From assembly GCA_038226305.1 (NCBI GenBank), contig JBBRQN010000013.1:1-64000 (forward strand): 64,000 nucleotides of DNA. The letters are read 5' to 3'. Below, one piece after another: positions 44,323 to 53,783 of the stretch. The position numbers were made by a program, and so were the translations under genes. The notes under the pieces were generated by a model. It had not been told where the DNA came from. It worked only from the letters and a program-made list of their open reading frames with translations, and made no database searches. This DNA is from JASLDZ01 sp038226305. Its GTDB lineage: Bacteria; Pseudomonadota; Alphaproteobacteria; Caulobacterales; Caulobacteraceae. How positions within the stretch are numbered: the stretch's first letter is position 1; the number at the start of each line of letters is the position of its first letter.

Positions 44323-45828
44323 TCAACGCCCTCCGTAACTCCCCGCAATCGCGTCCAGCGCCGCCGCGTCCGGCGTGACCTTCGCCACTGGTCCGGCGTT
44401 GGTGAACTCCAGCAACCTGTCTCCCGTGTCGTAGCGGGGCCAGGCGGGGCGGCCGGCTCCGTTGGGGTCCCCGGTCTTGGCGAAGGCGACCCAGTAGGCG
44501 CTGATCGTCGAGGCCAGCGCCGCGTCGCGGGCGTCCGTCGGCCAGGGGGAGGCGGCCAAGGTCTGGAAAACATACTGCCGGTCCGAAGCGTGCACCGCCC
44601 CCTTCAACGCCTTGGGCGCACCGGCCGACAGTACCGCGAAGCGGTAGAGCCAGACGGGCGCGCCGGTCCTGGCCTGCGCCCGCGCCAGAGTGCGGGCGGG
44701 TTCGCCGAATACGGCGTCGGTGACGATGTGCTCGTCGTATGCCGGCTGCCCGCCGTAGGCCGCGACTACGCCCGGCTTCTGCGCATCGGTGAGTTTCACG
44801 CCGAGCCGGAAAGAGCCTGCGAAGGCGCCGGGAATCTCAAGGTCGTTGGAGCCGATAAGATAAGGAACCCGCGCCGTCTCGCCTTTCCGGAAGGCGTCCA
44901 TCGCCGTCCGGGTGAGGAGGCGCCCGTCCAGGGTCAGGGTCTCGTTCTTCAGCATGTTGAGATCGCCCGCCGCCACGATGGCGTCGGCGGGGATGGCGCG
45001 CAGGGCCGCGGCGTTCGCCGGGGTGGCCACCCCGAGGCCGGTCGCGAAGGCCGCACCAGCCGCCTCGGCCTCCGCCAGCGAGCGGTCCGCCTCCCGGCCT
45101 GCGCCGGATTCCACGATGGCCTTCTGGAACAGCCCCCGCACCGACGGAATCATCATCAGGCGGTTCACCGACACCCCGCCAGCCGACTCCCCGAAGATGG
45201 TCACGTTTTTCGCGTCGCCCCCAAAGGCCGCGACGTTGCGCTTCACCCATTCCAGCGCCGCGATCTGGTCCATCAGCCCGTAGTTCGCGACGAGGCCTCC
45301 CTCGGCCTCGGCCGTCAGCGCCGGGTGGGCGAAGTAGCCGAAGCGGCCGAGGCGGTAGTTTATCGTCACCACCACCACGCCCTGCCGGGCCAGCGCCGAG
45401 CCGTCGTAGAGCTCCGCCGTGCCCGAGCCGTTCACGAGGCCGCCCCCGTGAATCCACATCATCACGGGCAGCTTGGCCGGGGTTGTCGCGCCCGCCGGAG
45501 CGAAGACGTTCAGCGTCAGGCAGTCCTCCGAAGCGGGCTGGAGGCCGACGCCGTTGTCCTTGGCGATCTTCTGCATGCAGATCGCGCCGTAGCGGTCGGC
45601 GACCCGCACGCCGTCCCACGCCTTCGCTCTCTGCGGCGGGTGCCAGCGCAGCGGCCCCGCCGGCGGCTCTGCGTAGGGAAGGCCCTTGAAGCTGACCACG
45701 TCGCCCGCCGTGACGCCCGCCACGGCACCCGTGTCGATCCGCACCCGCTCAGGCGACGCGAGGGCTGCGGCCCCCGCGAGGAAGGCGACGAAGAGACCGG
45801 CCGAGAGGCGGATGGCAGTTGATCGCAC
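44323..45828 (-). CDS. secreted type B carboxylesterase
   Basis: A 501-residue alpha/beta hydrolase with a signal peptide (about 1-25), oxyanion HGGG (127-130) and the nucleophile Ser215 in GESAGG. Glu331 (SNDLEIP) and His413 (GAVHASDRQ) complete the triad. Family members hydrolyse carboxyl esters; substrate unknown. Start is a GTG with AAGGA 7 bases upstream. Two short stretches around it (44247-44322, 45829-45938) are non-coding. Confidence 0.93.
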   Translation of the reverse strand: MRSTAIRLSAGLFVAFLAGAAALASPERVRIDTGAVAGVTAGDVVSFKGLPYAEPPAGPLRWHPPQRAKAWDGVRVADRYGAICMQKIAKDNGVGLQPASEDCLTLNVFAPAGATTPAKLPVMMWIHGGGLVNGSGTAELYDGSALARQGVVVVTINYRLGRFGYFAHPALTAEAEGGLVANYGLMDQIAALEWVKRNVAAFGGDAKNVTIFGESAGGVSVNRLMMIPSVRGLFQKAIVESGAGREADRSLAEAEAAGAAFATGLGVATPANAAALRAIPADAIVAAGDLNMLKNETLTLDGRLLTRTAMDAFRKGETARVPYLIGSNDLEIPGAFAGSFRLGVKLTDAQKPGVVAAYGGQPAYDEHIVTDAVFGEPARTLARAQARTGAPVWLYRFAVLSAGAPKALKGAVHASDRQYVFQTLAASPWPTDARDAALASTISAYWVAFAKTGDPNGAGRPAWPRYDTGDRLLEFTNAGPVAKVTPDAAALDAIAGSYGGR

Positions 45829-45938
45829 GGCGTTTCCTTCCAGATCTTCGTCCAGATGGGTCCGAACCTACGCGGCTGGGCAATGGCCGTCGAGAAACTC
45901 TCCCCCTCGCGCTCCGCCTCGCCTATCTACCCGCGCAC

Positions 45939-47750
45939 ATGGCTCGCTCCCCCAACACCTCCCCCCCGATCGCCGCTCTGAAGGACGTGAAACTGGCCGA
46001 TGGGCCGGTGATGCTGTTCGACGGGGTGGACCTGGCTCTGCAGGCCGGGGTGCGCGCCTGCCTCGTGGGGCGCAACGGTGCCGGCAAGTCGACCCTGATG
46101 CGCGTGCTCTCGGGCGTGATCGAGCCGGATGGGGGCGAGCGCTTCCTGCAGCCCGGCATCACCACCGCCAACGTGCCTCAGGAGCCGGAGATCGTGGGCG
46201 ACACCGTGCTCGACCACGCCATGGCCGGCGGCGCCGACCACTGGAAGGCGGAGGCCGAGCTGGAGGCCTTCGGGCTGGACCCCGCCAAGTCCACGCAGGG
46301 CATGTCCGGCGGCGAGATCCGCCGGGCGGCGCTGGCCCGCGCCTTCGCCGAGGAGCCGGACCTGATGCTCCTCGACGAGCCCACCAACCACCTGGACATC
46401 ACCGCCATCGAGACGCTGGAGCGGCGCCTCAAGACCTCCAAGGCCGCCGCCCTGATCGTCAGCCACGACCGCGCCTTCCTGGAGCGCACCACCAAGCGTT
46501 CCTTCTGGCTTGCCCACCGCAAGGTGCGCACCCTCGATGCCGGTTTCGCCGAGTTCGACGCCTTCGCCGAGGCCGCGGAAGCCGAAGAGTCGGAACGCCT
46601 GCGCCGCCTGGAGAAGACCATCGAACGCGAGGCCTACACCTTCCAGCGCTCCATCACCGGGAGGCGAACCCGCAACGAGGGCCGCGCCCGCTCGCTCGAC
46701 GCCCTGCGCGACCAGAAGGCCGCCATCCTGAAGGACCAGACCCGACCCCTGGAGATGGCCATCGACGCGGGCGGCATGACCGGCAAGCTCGTGGCGCAGG
46801 CCAAGGGCGTGTCCAAACGCTTCGGCGACAAGGTGATCGCGAACGCGTTCTCCACCCGAATCCTGCGGGGCGACCGGGTGGCGATCGTCGGCCCCAACGG
46901 CGCGGGCAAGACCACGATGGTGAAGCTGCTGCTGGGGGAGATCGAGCCGGACGCGGGCGAGGTGAAGCTCGGCACCAACCTCGAGATCGCCTACCTCGAC
47001 CAGTCGCGCGCCACGTTGAAGGACACCGACACCCTGTGGGAGACGCTGACCCCCTCGGGCGGCGACAGCATCATGGTGCGCGGCTTCAGCCGCCACGTGG
47101 CGGGCTATGCGAAGGACTTCCTGTTCCGTGACAACCAGTTGCGCCAGCCCGTTTCGACGCTTTCAGGCGGCGAGCGCAACCGCCTCCTGCTCGCCAAGGC
47201 GCTGGCCAACCCCGCCAACCTGATGATCCTCGACGAGCCCACCAACGACTTGGACATGGAGACGCTGGACCTCCTGGAGGACTTGCTGGCCGACTACACC
47301 GGCACGCTGATCCTGGTGAGCCACGACCGCGACTTCATCGACCGCCTCGCCACCTCCACCATCGCGCTCGACGGTCGCGGCAACGCGGTGGAGACGCCCG
47401 GCGGCTGGACAGATTTCAAGCGCCAGAACCCGCACTTCCTCGATGTGCGCTCTGGCGACAAGGGGAGCACGAAGGCCGCCCCCGCCCCCGTGGCCGCGCC
47501 CAAGAAGCCGGGCGGCAAGCTCAGCTTCAAGGACCAGCACCGCCTCGCCGAACTGGAGACCCTCACCCGCGAACTGCCCGGCAAGATCAGGGCCGACGAA
47601 CGCCGCCTGGAAGACCCCGCCTTCTACGCCCGCGACCCCAAGGGCTTCGACACCCTGATGGGCAAACTCACCCGCGCCCGGGCGGAGCTCGCCAAGGCGG
47701 AGGAGGAGTGGCTGGCCCTGGAAGAGAAGCGCGAAGCGCTGGCGGGGTGA
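45939..47750 (+). CDS. ABC-F ATPase, Uup-like
   Basis: A 603-residue soluble twin-ATPase of the ABC-F family. Two Walker A motifs (GRNGAGKST near 44-52 and GPNGAGKTT), two signatures (MSGGE, LSGGE) and two LDEPTN Walker B regions are complete, separated by a charged linker (about 200-260); a C-terminal coiled-coil like Uup is present (KLSFKDQHRLAELETLTREL onward). ABC-F proteins act on ribosomes or nucleic acids. Start ATG 45939 (MARSPNTSPPIAAL). Confidence 0.92.
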   Translation: MARSPNTSPPIAALKDVKLADGPVMLFDGVDLALQAGVRACLVGRNGAGKSTLMRVLSGVIEPDGGERFLQPGITTANVPQEPEIVGDTVLDHAMAGGADHWKAEAELEAFGLDPAKSTQGMSGGEIRRAALARAFAEEPDLMLLDEPTNHLDITAIETLERRLKTSKAAALIVSHDRAFLERTTKRSFWLAHRKVRTLDAGFAEFDAFAEAAEAEESERLRRLEKTIEREAYTFQRSITGRRTRNEGRARSLDALRDQKAAILKDQTRPLEMAIDAGGMTGKLVAQAKGVSKRFGDKVIANAFSTRILRGDRVAIVGPNGAGKTTMVKLLLGEIEPDAGEVKLGTNLEIAYLDQSRATLKDTDTLWETLTPSGGDSIMVRGFSRHVAGYAKDFLFRDNQLRQPVSTLSGGERNRLLLAKALANPANLMILDEPTNDLDMETLDLLEDLLADYTGTLILVSHDRDFIDRLATSTIALDGRGNAVETPGGWTDFKRQNPHFLDVRSGDKGSTKAAPAPVAAPKKPGGKLSFKDQHRLAELETLTRELPGKIRADERRLEDPAFYARDPKGFDTLMGKLTRARAELAKAEEEWLALEEKREALAG

Positions 47751-47781
47751 CTTGAAAGGGGCCACCGCTAAGCTCACCTCC

Positions 47782-48774
47782 ATGACCGTGCATCGCTCAG
47801 CCCTCACCCTCCTCGCCACCCTCCTCGCCCTCGCCGGCTGCGCGCCGAAACCCGCCGCGCCCGCAGCACCGGGCCGCACCGCCATCCGGTTCGTCACCGA
47901 CTGGAAGGCCGAGGCCGAGCACGGGGGGTTCTATGAGGCGCTGGCGACCGGCGAATACGCCAAGCGCGGGCTGGATGTGACGATCATCCAGGGCGGCCCG
48001 GGGGTGAATGTGCCGCAGCTTCTGGCCACGGGCGCGGCCGATCTGGGTATCGGCTCCAACGCCTTCATCGTGGCTTCGCTGGCGCAGGAAGGCGTGCCCG
48101 CCAAGGCGGTGATGGCCGCGTTCCAGCATGACCCGCAGGTGCTGATGGCCCACCCCGACCCGAGCCTGAAGACCCCAGCCGACCTGAAGGGCGATCGGCC
48201 GATATTGGTCTCCGCCGGCGCCACCGCCTCGCTCTGGCCGTGGCTGAAGGCGAAGTTCGGCTTCGCGGAGAGCCAACGCCGCACCTACTCCGGCGACAGC
48301 GCCCCGTTCCTGGCCGACAAGCGCGCCGTGCAGGAGGGCTACGTCACGAGCGAGCCCTACGTGATCCAGAAGGAGGGCGGGTTCGCCCCGGCCGTGTTCC
48401 TGCTCGGCGACTACGGCTACGGCGGCTATGCGGGGATGGTGCTGGCTTCCGACGCGGTGATCGCGAAGAACCCCGCCGCCGTGCAGGCCTTCGTCGACGC
48501 CTCGGCCGCCGGCTGGAAGGCCTACCTGCACGGCGATCCCAAACCCGCCGACGCCCTGATCCGCAAGGACGACCCGGAGATGCGGCAGGACGTTCTGGAT
48601 CAGGCCCGCGAGCAGATGCGCAGCCACCAACTGGTCGAGGCGGGCGCCGTCCCCGTCGGCTCCATGACCGAAGAGCGCTGGGGCGCCTTCAAGACGCTGC
48701 TGGTGAGCCTGAAGCTGGCTCCGGCCGACGTCGAGTTGCGCAAGGCCTACAGCTTAAGCTTCCAGCCGAAGTGA
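47782..48774 (+). CDS. ABC transporter substrate-binding lipoprotein, NMT1/ThiY-like
   Basis: A 330-residue periplasmic binding lipoprotein: signal and lipobox LLALAGC (Cys about 22), then the NMT1/SsuA fold (RFVTDWKAEAEHGGFYEALA, GEYAKRGLDVTIIQGGPGV). Relatives bind thiamine pyrimidine precursor, nitrate, taurine or sulfonates; the segment GLDVTIIQGGPGVNVPQLLA resembles ThiY but does not decide the ligand. It starts 31 bp after the ABC-F gene and overlaps the ATPase gene by 4 bp. Confidence 0.88.
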   Translation: MTVHRSALTLLATLLALAGCAPKPAAPAAPGRTAIRFVTDWKAEAEHGGFYEALATGEYAKRGLDVTIIQGGPGVNVPQLLATGAADLGIGSNAFIVASLAQEGVPAKAVMAAFQHDPQVLMAHPDPSLKTPADLKGDRPILVSAGATASLWPWLKAKFGFAESQRRTYSGDSAPFLADKRAVQEGYVTSEPYVIQKEGGFAPAVFLLGDYGYGGYAGMVLASDAVIAKNPAAVQAFVDASAAGWKAYLHGDPKPADALIRKDDPEMRQDVLDQAREQMRSHQLVEAGAVPVGSMTEERWGAFKTLLVSLKLAPADVELRKAYSLSFQPK

Positions 48775-49526
48775 GCGGAGCGGCGGTCGCGCTCGAGGGC
48801 GTCAGCGTCCGCTACGGCGCGGCATCGGGGCTGTCGGACGTGACGCTCGCCATCGGGGCGGGCGAGCGGCTGGCGGTTGTCGGCCCGTCCGGGTGCGGCA
48901 AGTCCACCCTCCTGCGGCTGGTGGCGGGGCTTGAGGCTCCGGGCGAAGGGCGGGTGAATCGGGGTGGGTTGCAGCGTGGCGAAACAGCCGTGGTGTTCCA
49001 GACCCCCACCCTCGCCCCCTGGCTCAGCGCGCTCGACAACACCGCCCTGCCCCTGCGCCTGCAGGGCGTCGCCGCGGACGAGTCAGCGGAGCGCGCCCTC
49101 AGCGCCCTCGCGTCGGTGGGCCTGGCAGATGCCGCGCAGAAGCGCCCGGCGCAGCTTTCCGGCGGGATGGCCATGCGGTGCTCGCTGGCACGTGCGCTGG
49201 TCACCCGGCCGCGTCTGCTCCTGCTCGACGAACCGTTCTCGGCGCTGGACGACCTCGTGCGCCGCCGCCTCGCCGACGACGTTCTGCGGCTTCAGGCCCA
49301 GATCGGCTTCACCCTCGTGCTCGTCACCCACGCGATGGAGGAGGCGGCCTATGTGGCGGAGCGGATCGCCGTGCTCAGCCCCGGTCCGGGGCGGCTGGCG
49401 GCGCAGATCGCCAGCCCCGGCCCCTCCCCGCGCCCGGCCGGATGGCGTGACGAGCCGGCGTTCCGCGCCGTGGTCGAGAGCATCGCCGCCGCCATGAGCG
49501 CCTCGGGCGTGGAGCGGGCGGCGTGA
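48771..49526 (+). CDS. ABC transporter ATP-binding protein (SsuB/ThiZ-like)
   Basis: A 251-residue ATPase with Walker A GPSGCGKST, signature LSGGM, Walker B LLLDEPFSALD and switch His in LVTHAMEEA, typical of nitrate/sulfonate/thiamine-precursor importers. Start is GTG inside the stop of the binding-protein gene (GTGA), and its own stop overlaps the permease start in the same way, so the three genes form one coupled operon. Confidence 0.92.
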   Translation: MSGAAVALEGVSVRYGAASGLSDVTLAIGAGERLAVVGPSGCGKSTLLRLVAGLEAPGEGRVNRGGLQRGETAVVFQTPTLAPWLSALDNTALPLRLQGVAADESAERALSALASVGLADAAQKRPAQLSGGMAMRCSLARALVTRPRLLLLDEPFSALDDLVRRRLADDVLRLQAQIGFTLVLVTHAMEEAAYVAERIAVLSPGPGRLAAQIASPGPSPRPAGWRDEPAFRAVVESIAAAMSASGVERAA

Positions 49527-50296
49527 GCGGCGCGGGCTTAGCGCGGCTGATCGCGCCCGTCGCCCTGATCGCGGGGCTGCTCCTTGCATGGGAGGCCGCC
49601 TGCCGGGGCCTGCACATCGCCGTCTACGTCCTGCCGCCTCCCAGCGCCGTGGCGGCCGCCGTCGCAGCGAGCGCGCCGGGCCTCCTCGTCTCCGCCCTGA
49701 CAACGCTGGGCATGGCGCTGGCGGCGCTTCTGGTGGCAGCCCTCTTCGCGTGGCCGCTGGCGCTGATCGCCGGTCTGAGCCGCACGGTGGAGCGGGCGGT
49801 GCGGCCCCTGGCCGTGACCCTGCAGGTGACGCCTGTGGTGGCCATCGCCCCCCTTGTCGTGATCTGGTCAGGGCTGGACCATCCGGGGCGGGCCATCGTG
49901 GCTTTGGCGGCGGTGGTGGCGTTCTTCCCCCTGTTCTCCGGGGTGCTCACGGGCCTCAAGTCCGCCGACCCGGATCTGGAGCGGCTGTTCGATCTCTACG
50001 GCGCCACTCCCGTGCAGCGCCTCGCCCGCCTGCGCCTGCCCTCGGCGGTGCCCTTCGTGCTGGAGGGGCTAAAGGTGGCGACCGGCCTTGCGGTGATCGG
50101 GGCGGTGGTGGCCGAGTTCGTGGCGGGCTCCGGCGGCGCCCACGGCCTGGCCTCGCGCATCGTGGAGGCGGGGGCGCGGCTGCGCACCGCCGACATGTTC
50201 GCCAGCCTCGTGGTGCTGGGCATCCTCGGCGCGGGGCTGCATGCGGCGACGGAGGCGGCCGAACGGGCGGCCCTGCGACGCTGGCGGGGTCGTTAA
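49523..50296 (+). CDS. ABC transporter permease (SsuC/ThiX-like)
   Basis: A 257-residue inner-membrane permease with about six TM helices and the EAA-like loop facing the ATPase (LFDLYGATPVQRLARLRLPS). It completes the uptake system with the two preceding genes. Start GTG 49523 overlaps the ATPase stop by 4 bp. Ligand as for the binding protein, undetermined. Confidence 0.91.
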   Translation: MSGAGLARLIAPVALIAGLLLAWEAACRGLHIAVYVLPPPSAVAAAVAASAPGLLVSALTTLGMALAALLVAALFAWPLALIAGLSRTVERAVRPLAVTLQVTPVVAIAPLVVIWSGLDHPGRAIVALAAVVAFFPLFSGVLTGLKSADPDLERLFDLYGATPVQRLARLRLPSAVPFVLEGLKVATGLAVIGAVVAEFVAGSGGAHGLASRIVEAGARLRTADMFASLVVLGILGAGLHAATEAAERAALRRWRGR

Positions 50297-50307
50297 CCGC
50301 TGCTCAA
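50293..50307 (+). promoter_or_regulatory. weak CtrA-like box before the secreted Pro/Ala/Tyr-rich gene
   Basis: TTAA-CCGCTGC-TCAA matches TTAA-N7-TTAA with one mismatch and overlaps the permease stop, 55 bases before the next start. Chance occurrence is quite possible. Confidence 0.25.
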
Positions 50308-50361
50308 GCTCACCCGCTTAGCTTGGAGGTCTATCCACGCCTTCTGACGGAGCGCCCCGCC

Positions 50362-51225
50362 ATGCGCGCGACTGCTGCAGCTCCCCTGATCCTCGCCACC
50401 AGCTTCGCCCTGGCCGGAGCGGCCCACGCCCAGGCCACCGGGCCCGCCCAGATCGACCGTTACGGCGGCGGCATGTCCGCAGCCACCTACGCGCCCGAGG
50501 CCTATGTCCCGCAGGGCTACACGCCGCAGCCCTACCCCACGACGGGTTACGCCCCGGCATCGTCGATGCGGGGAGCGCCGCCTGCGCCCTATCCCGTGCG
50601 GATGGCCCCCGCCCGCTATGCTCCTCAGGCACAGGTCGCCGATGCCGGCCTTCGCACCCGGTTCCTGACTTGGTCGGGCAAGGCGGACGCGAGCGCCCCT
50701 CAGCCCGCCCCGACCTACGCCCCGCCGCCCCCGACCCCCACGCCCGCCCCGATGCCCTACAGGGCGGCCTATGCGCGCCCCGTTCAGCCCATGCCTCGCA
50801 CCGCGCCCGGCTATGGCTACCGGGCTCCGCAAGCCTACGCCTTCGCCGCGCCGCCAGCCTCCGCGAGCGCCGCCCCCGCCAGCATCTATGCCGACGGCGG
50901 CCCGAGCCTGCGCACGACGCCGCAGCTCCCGCCGCAAGCCATCCTGGCCGCACCCGCAGCGCCTAACCCCCCGAGCGCCCCGAGCGCCTATGCCGCCCAG
51001 CCGGGCGCCCCGTCCTCCACCGCGCGGCTCTATTCGGTGCACCGCGACTTTGGGCTGACGCCGGACCCCGCCCCCATCCCGCCGCAGTTCTTCGCCGCCA
51101 CAGCCGACCTGTCTGCGCCCGAGACGCCCGACGTGGCCCCTCGCGCCACAACAGCCGGCACGAGCACCTCCTCCGCCCGCGCCGCGCAGAACGCGGCCCG
51201 CCTCGCCGCCGGAGCCGCTCAATGA
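50362..51225 (+). CDS. secreted low-complexity Pro/Ala/Tyr-rich protein
   Basis: A 287-residue protein with signal peptide (RATAAAPLILATSFALAGAA, cleavage near AHAQA) and a mature chain built of Pro, Ala, Tyr, Gln and Ser, with repeated motifs of the YAP/YxPQ kind (for example EAYVPQGYTPQPYPTTGYAP). No fold is recognised; it should be disordered. Its ATGA stop/start overlap with the DUF2336 gene implies coupled translation, unusual for an exported and a cytosolic protein. Confidence 0.7.
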   Translation: MRATAAAPLILATSFALAGAAHAQATGPAQIDRYGGGMSAATYAPEAYVPQGYTPQPYPTTGYAPASSMRGAPPAPYPVRMAPARYAPQAQVADAGLRTRFLTWSGKADASAPQPAPTYAPPPPTPTPAPMPYRAAYARPVQPMPRTAPGYGYRAPQAYAFAAPPASASAAPASIYADGGPSLRTTPQLPPQAILAAPAAPNPPSAPSAYAAQPGAPSSTARLYSVHRDFGLTPDPAPIPPQFFAATADLSAPETPDVAPRATTAGTSTSSARAAQNAARLAAGAAQ

Positions 51226-52331
51226 CCCCCGCAGAGACCTCCGGCGGAACCGCCTCCAAGCTTGCCGACCTGATTTCGCTCGCCGCGGAGCCCTCCAGCG
51301 AGCGGCGGCGCGAGGTGCTGCGCCAGGTCACCGACCTCTTCATGAACAGCCCCGAGGGGGCTCGCACCCGCGGAGCTGAGGCGTTCGGCGGCGTCATGAA
51401 CCTTCTGTGCGCCGACATGGAACTGGCGGTGCAGGAAGAGCTCGCGCAGCGGCTGGCCCCCATGCCCGACGCCCCCATCGGCGTGCTGCGCCGCCTGGCT
51501 TCTCAAGACATCCGCGTGGCGGCCCCGGTGCTCAGCCTGTCGCCTGCCCTGACCGAGGCCGACCTCCTCGGCGTGGTGCGAACCCAGGGGCAGGCCCACC
51601 TCCGCCTCGTCTCCGCCCGCAAGTCCCTGACCGAGGGCGTTTCCGACGTGATCGTGGAACGCGGCGACGACGTCACCCTCGGCGTGCTGCTCAAGAACCA
51701 GGACGCCCCGCTCAGCCGCCGGTCGGCCGAGGCGGTGGTGGATCGCGCGATGGTCAACCCGGACCTGCACGAGGCCGTCGTCGAGCGCCGCACCCTGCCC
51801 GCCGACCTTCTCAACGAGATGTATTTCACCGTGGAGAGCCGCCTTCGCAGCCGCATCGCCGCGCGCAACGCCTCCATCGATCCCGCAGCGCTGGAAGCCG
51901 CCCTTGCGGCCGGGCGCAAGCGCATGGCCGTGGCCGACGGCCTCTTGCCCCCCGACTATGCCGATGCCGAGATCTTCGTACGGGGGCTCGCCGCCTCGGG
52001 CACCGTTCTGGCGCACGCCCTGCCGGGGATGCTGCGGAAGAACGAGCGCACCCGCTTCCTGATCGCCCTGGCTGAACTGTCCGAGGTCGATTTCGGCACG
52101 GCGAAGCACATCATCGACAACCGCGACCTCGATGCCTTGGCCATCCTCAGCAAGGCGGCGGCTTTCGATCGCTCCCTGTTCATGACGCTGGCCGTGCTCA
52201 TCGACGGAGCTGGCGAAGGCCTAGCCAAGGCGGAGACCTATGGCCGCCTCTATGGCCAGCTTTCGCGCGAGACCGCCGAACGCACCCTGCGATTCTGGCG
52301 GATGCGGCAGGACAGGTCGCAGGCGGCCTAG
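51222..52331 (+). CDS. DUF2336 domain protein (copy 2)
   Basis: A 369-residue helical protein of the DUF2336 family, like the copy at 5892-7103: FGGVMNLLCADMELAVQEEL, then VLRRLASQDIRVAAPVLSLS and QAHLRLVSARKSLTEGVSDV, matching AHRRLIAVRKPVSEVVCEHL in copy 1. Function unknown. The start overlaps the secreted gene upstream; it ends in a CTAG shared with the convergent gene. Confidence 0.8.
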   Translation: MTPAETSGGTASKLADLISLAAEPSSERRREVLRQVTDLFMNSPEGARTRGAEAFGGVMNLLCADMELAVQEELAQRLAPMPDAPIGVLRRLASQDIRVAAPVLSLSPALTEADLLGVVRTQGQAHLRLVSARKSLTEGVSDVIVERGDDVTLGVLLKNQDAPLSRRSAEAVVDRAMVNPDLHEAVVERRTLPADLLNEMYFTVESRLRSRIAARNASIDPAALEAALAAGRKRMAVADGLLPPDYADAEIFVRGLAASGTVLAHALPGMLRKNERTRFLIALAELSEVDFGTAKHIIDNRDLDALAILSKAAAFDRSLFMTLAVLIDGAGEGLAKAETYGRLYGQLSRETAERTLRFWRMRQDRSQAA

Positions 52332-53638
52332 ACCGCGACGGCCAGCGCCGCTTCGGCGAGGGACTTCAGCCCCCGCTCGGTGAACACGTCCACCGCCGCT
52401 TCCAGGGCCAGCGTGGCGTGCGAGCGATCGGCCACTTCGCCGGAGACCTGCGCCTTCAGCCCATAGATCCGGGCCAGCGCCACCTGCAGGCAGGCCCAAG
52501 CCACGGGATCGACCACCGGGTCGTGCGCCGACAGTCGGGCCTTCAACGCCCCCTCGGCCCAGGCGAGTCCCCGGGCATCGGCCACATGCTCGGCCCGGCG
52601 GGCGAGAGACAGCGCCCGGTCGAAGGCGCAGGCCGCGCGCAGAGGCAGGGCGGGGGCGTCGGCCAGGGCGAGGAGCGCCATGTCGAAGCTTTCGGCCGCC
52701 AGGTCGTAGAGGGCGGGTTCGTCGGTGGCCTCGGCCAGGGCCTGGCGGGCGAGGCCGAGGGATCGGGCGGCCCGGGCGCGATCGGTCGGGCTCCAGCCCT
52801 GCGGAGCGGCGTCGAGGGCGAGCACCAGGGCCGCGGCCCCTTCGGCCAGGGCGGCGGCGTCGCCGTTCAGCTCACCAACGGCACACAGCGCCTCGCCCCG
52901 CAGGGTTTCCACCCGGCAGAAGGTGAGGGGCATGAGGTCGGGGTCGAGGTGGTCGGACAGGTGGGCCAGGTCGTCGGCGGCCTGGGCGGCCAGCTGGGCT
53001 TCCTTCAGGCGCAGGGCGAAGCCCACCAGAAGTTCGGCCCGGGCCACGCGGGCCAGGGCGGCGTCGGAGTGGAGCGTCACGTCCTTGCGGGCGAGGATGT
53101 CGAGCGCCTCCACGGCGTGGTCGTGGTCCTCGGCGGCGGCGATGGCGTGGTCGAGATCGTTGTCTGCCAGGGCGCAGCCGCCGTTGGCACGAGCCGAAGC
53201 GGCGGCGCGCCGGGCGGCGTGCACGGGGGTCTGGCCGTCGGCCTCGTCTTCGGCGAGGCGGGCCTGGGCGGCATCGAGCGCGGCGCCGTCACCGAACAGC
53301 TCGGCAGCAGTGAGGGCGCAGAGGGCGAGTTCCAGCCGGGCCTGAACCGGAGTGGTCGCAGCCAGGCGACGGGCCCGGTCGGCGAGGTCGGCGGCCTTGG
53401 CGAGGTCTTCGGCGGCGCCAGTGCGGCGGCCGTGTTCGCGCAGCAGCATGGCCTGCACGAGCAAGGCGTCGCCACGATCATCGGGGGAGCCCTGCGCCGA
53501 AGCGAGACCGGCGGCGGCGGCCTGGGCGCGCAGCATGGCGACGTCCACCAGCTCCAGCTGCGCAGGATTGCGCACCAGAAGCCGCGCCAGCCCGGAGGCC
53601 TCGCCGAAACGTCTCTGCATGTCGCGGCCGATGGCCAT
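52328..53638 (-). CDS. all-helical TPR-like protein of unknown function
   Basis: A 436-residue Ala/Leu-rich protein that appears entirely alpha-helical and repetitive (for example RARRLAATTPVQARLELALC and RAARSLGLARQALAEATDEP), as in TPR/SEL-type solenoids, but no consensus TPR is certain. No signal peptide or TM helix. I chose the ATG at 53636-53638 (MAIGRDMQRRFGEASG); an in-frame extension of 60 codons upstream has no coding character. It converges with the DUF2336 gene. Confidence 0.6.
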   Translation of the reverse strand: MAIGRDMQRRFGEASGLARLLVRNPAQLELVDVAMLRAQAAAAGLASAQGSPDDRGDALLVQAMLLREHGRRTGAAEDLAKAADLADRARRLAATTPVQARLELALCALTAAELFGDGAALDAAQARLAEDEADGQTPVHAARRAAASARANGGCALADNDLDHAIAAAEDHDHAVEALDILARKDVTLHSDAALARVARAELLVGFALRLKEAQLAAQAADDLAHLSDHLDPDLMPLTFCRVETLRGEALCAVGELNGDAAALAEGAAALVLALDAAPQGWSPTDRARAARSLGLARQALAEATDEPALYDLAAESFDMALLALADAPALPLRAACAFDRALSLARRAEHVADARGLAWAEGALKARLSAHDPVVDPVAWACLQVALARIYGLKAQVSGEVADRSHATLALEAAVDVFTERGLKSLAEAALAVAV

Positions 53639-53783
53639 GAGGGGTAAGCTCCGTTCACGTCCCGCCGCGGAACACGGCGGCGGGTCACGGGACGCACACG
53701 AGCAAAGCCGGAGCCGCGGCCAGTCGTTCCCTGCGAGACCGCTCGCTTCCCCTGTGGCCACGCTTGCGCTTAGCTGCCGGTCG

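Noticed and set aside
47751..47781. TPP riboswitch before the ThiY-like ABC operon
   Set aside because: Only 31 bp separate it from the ABC-F gene, too short for a riboswitch.
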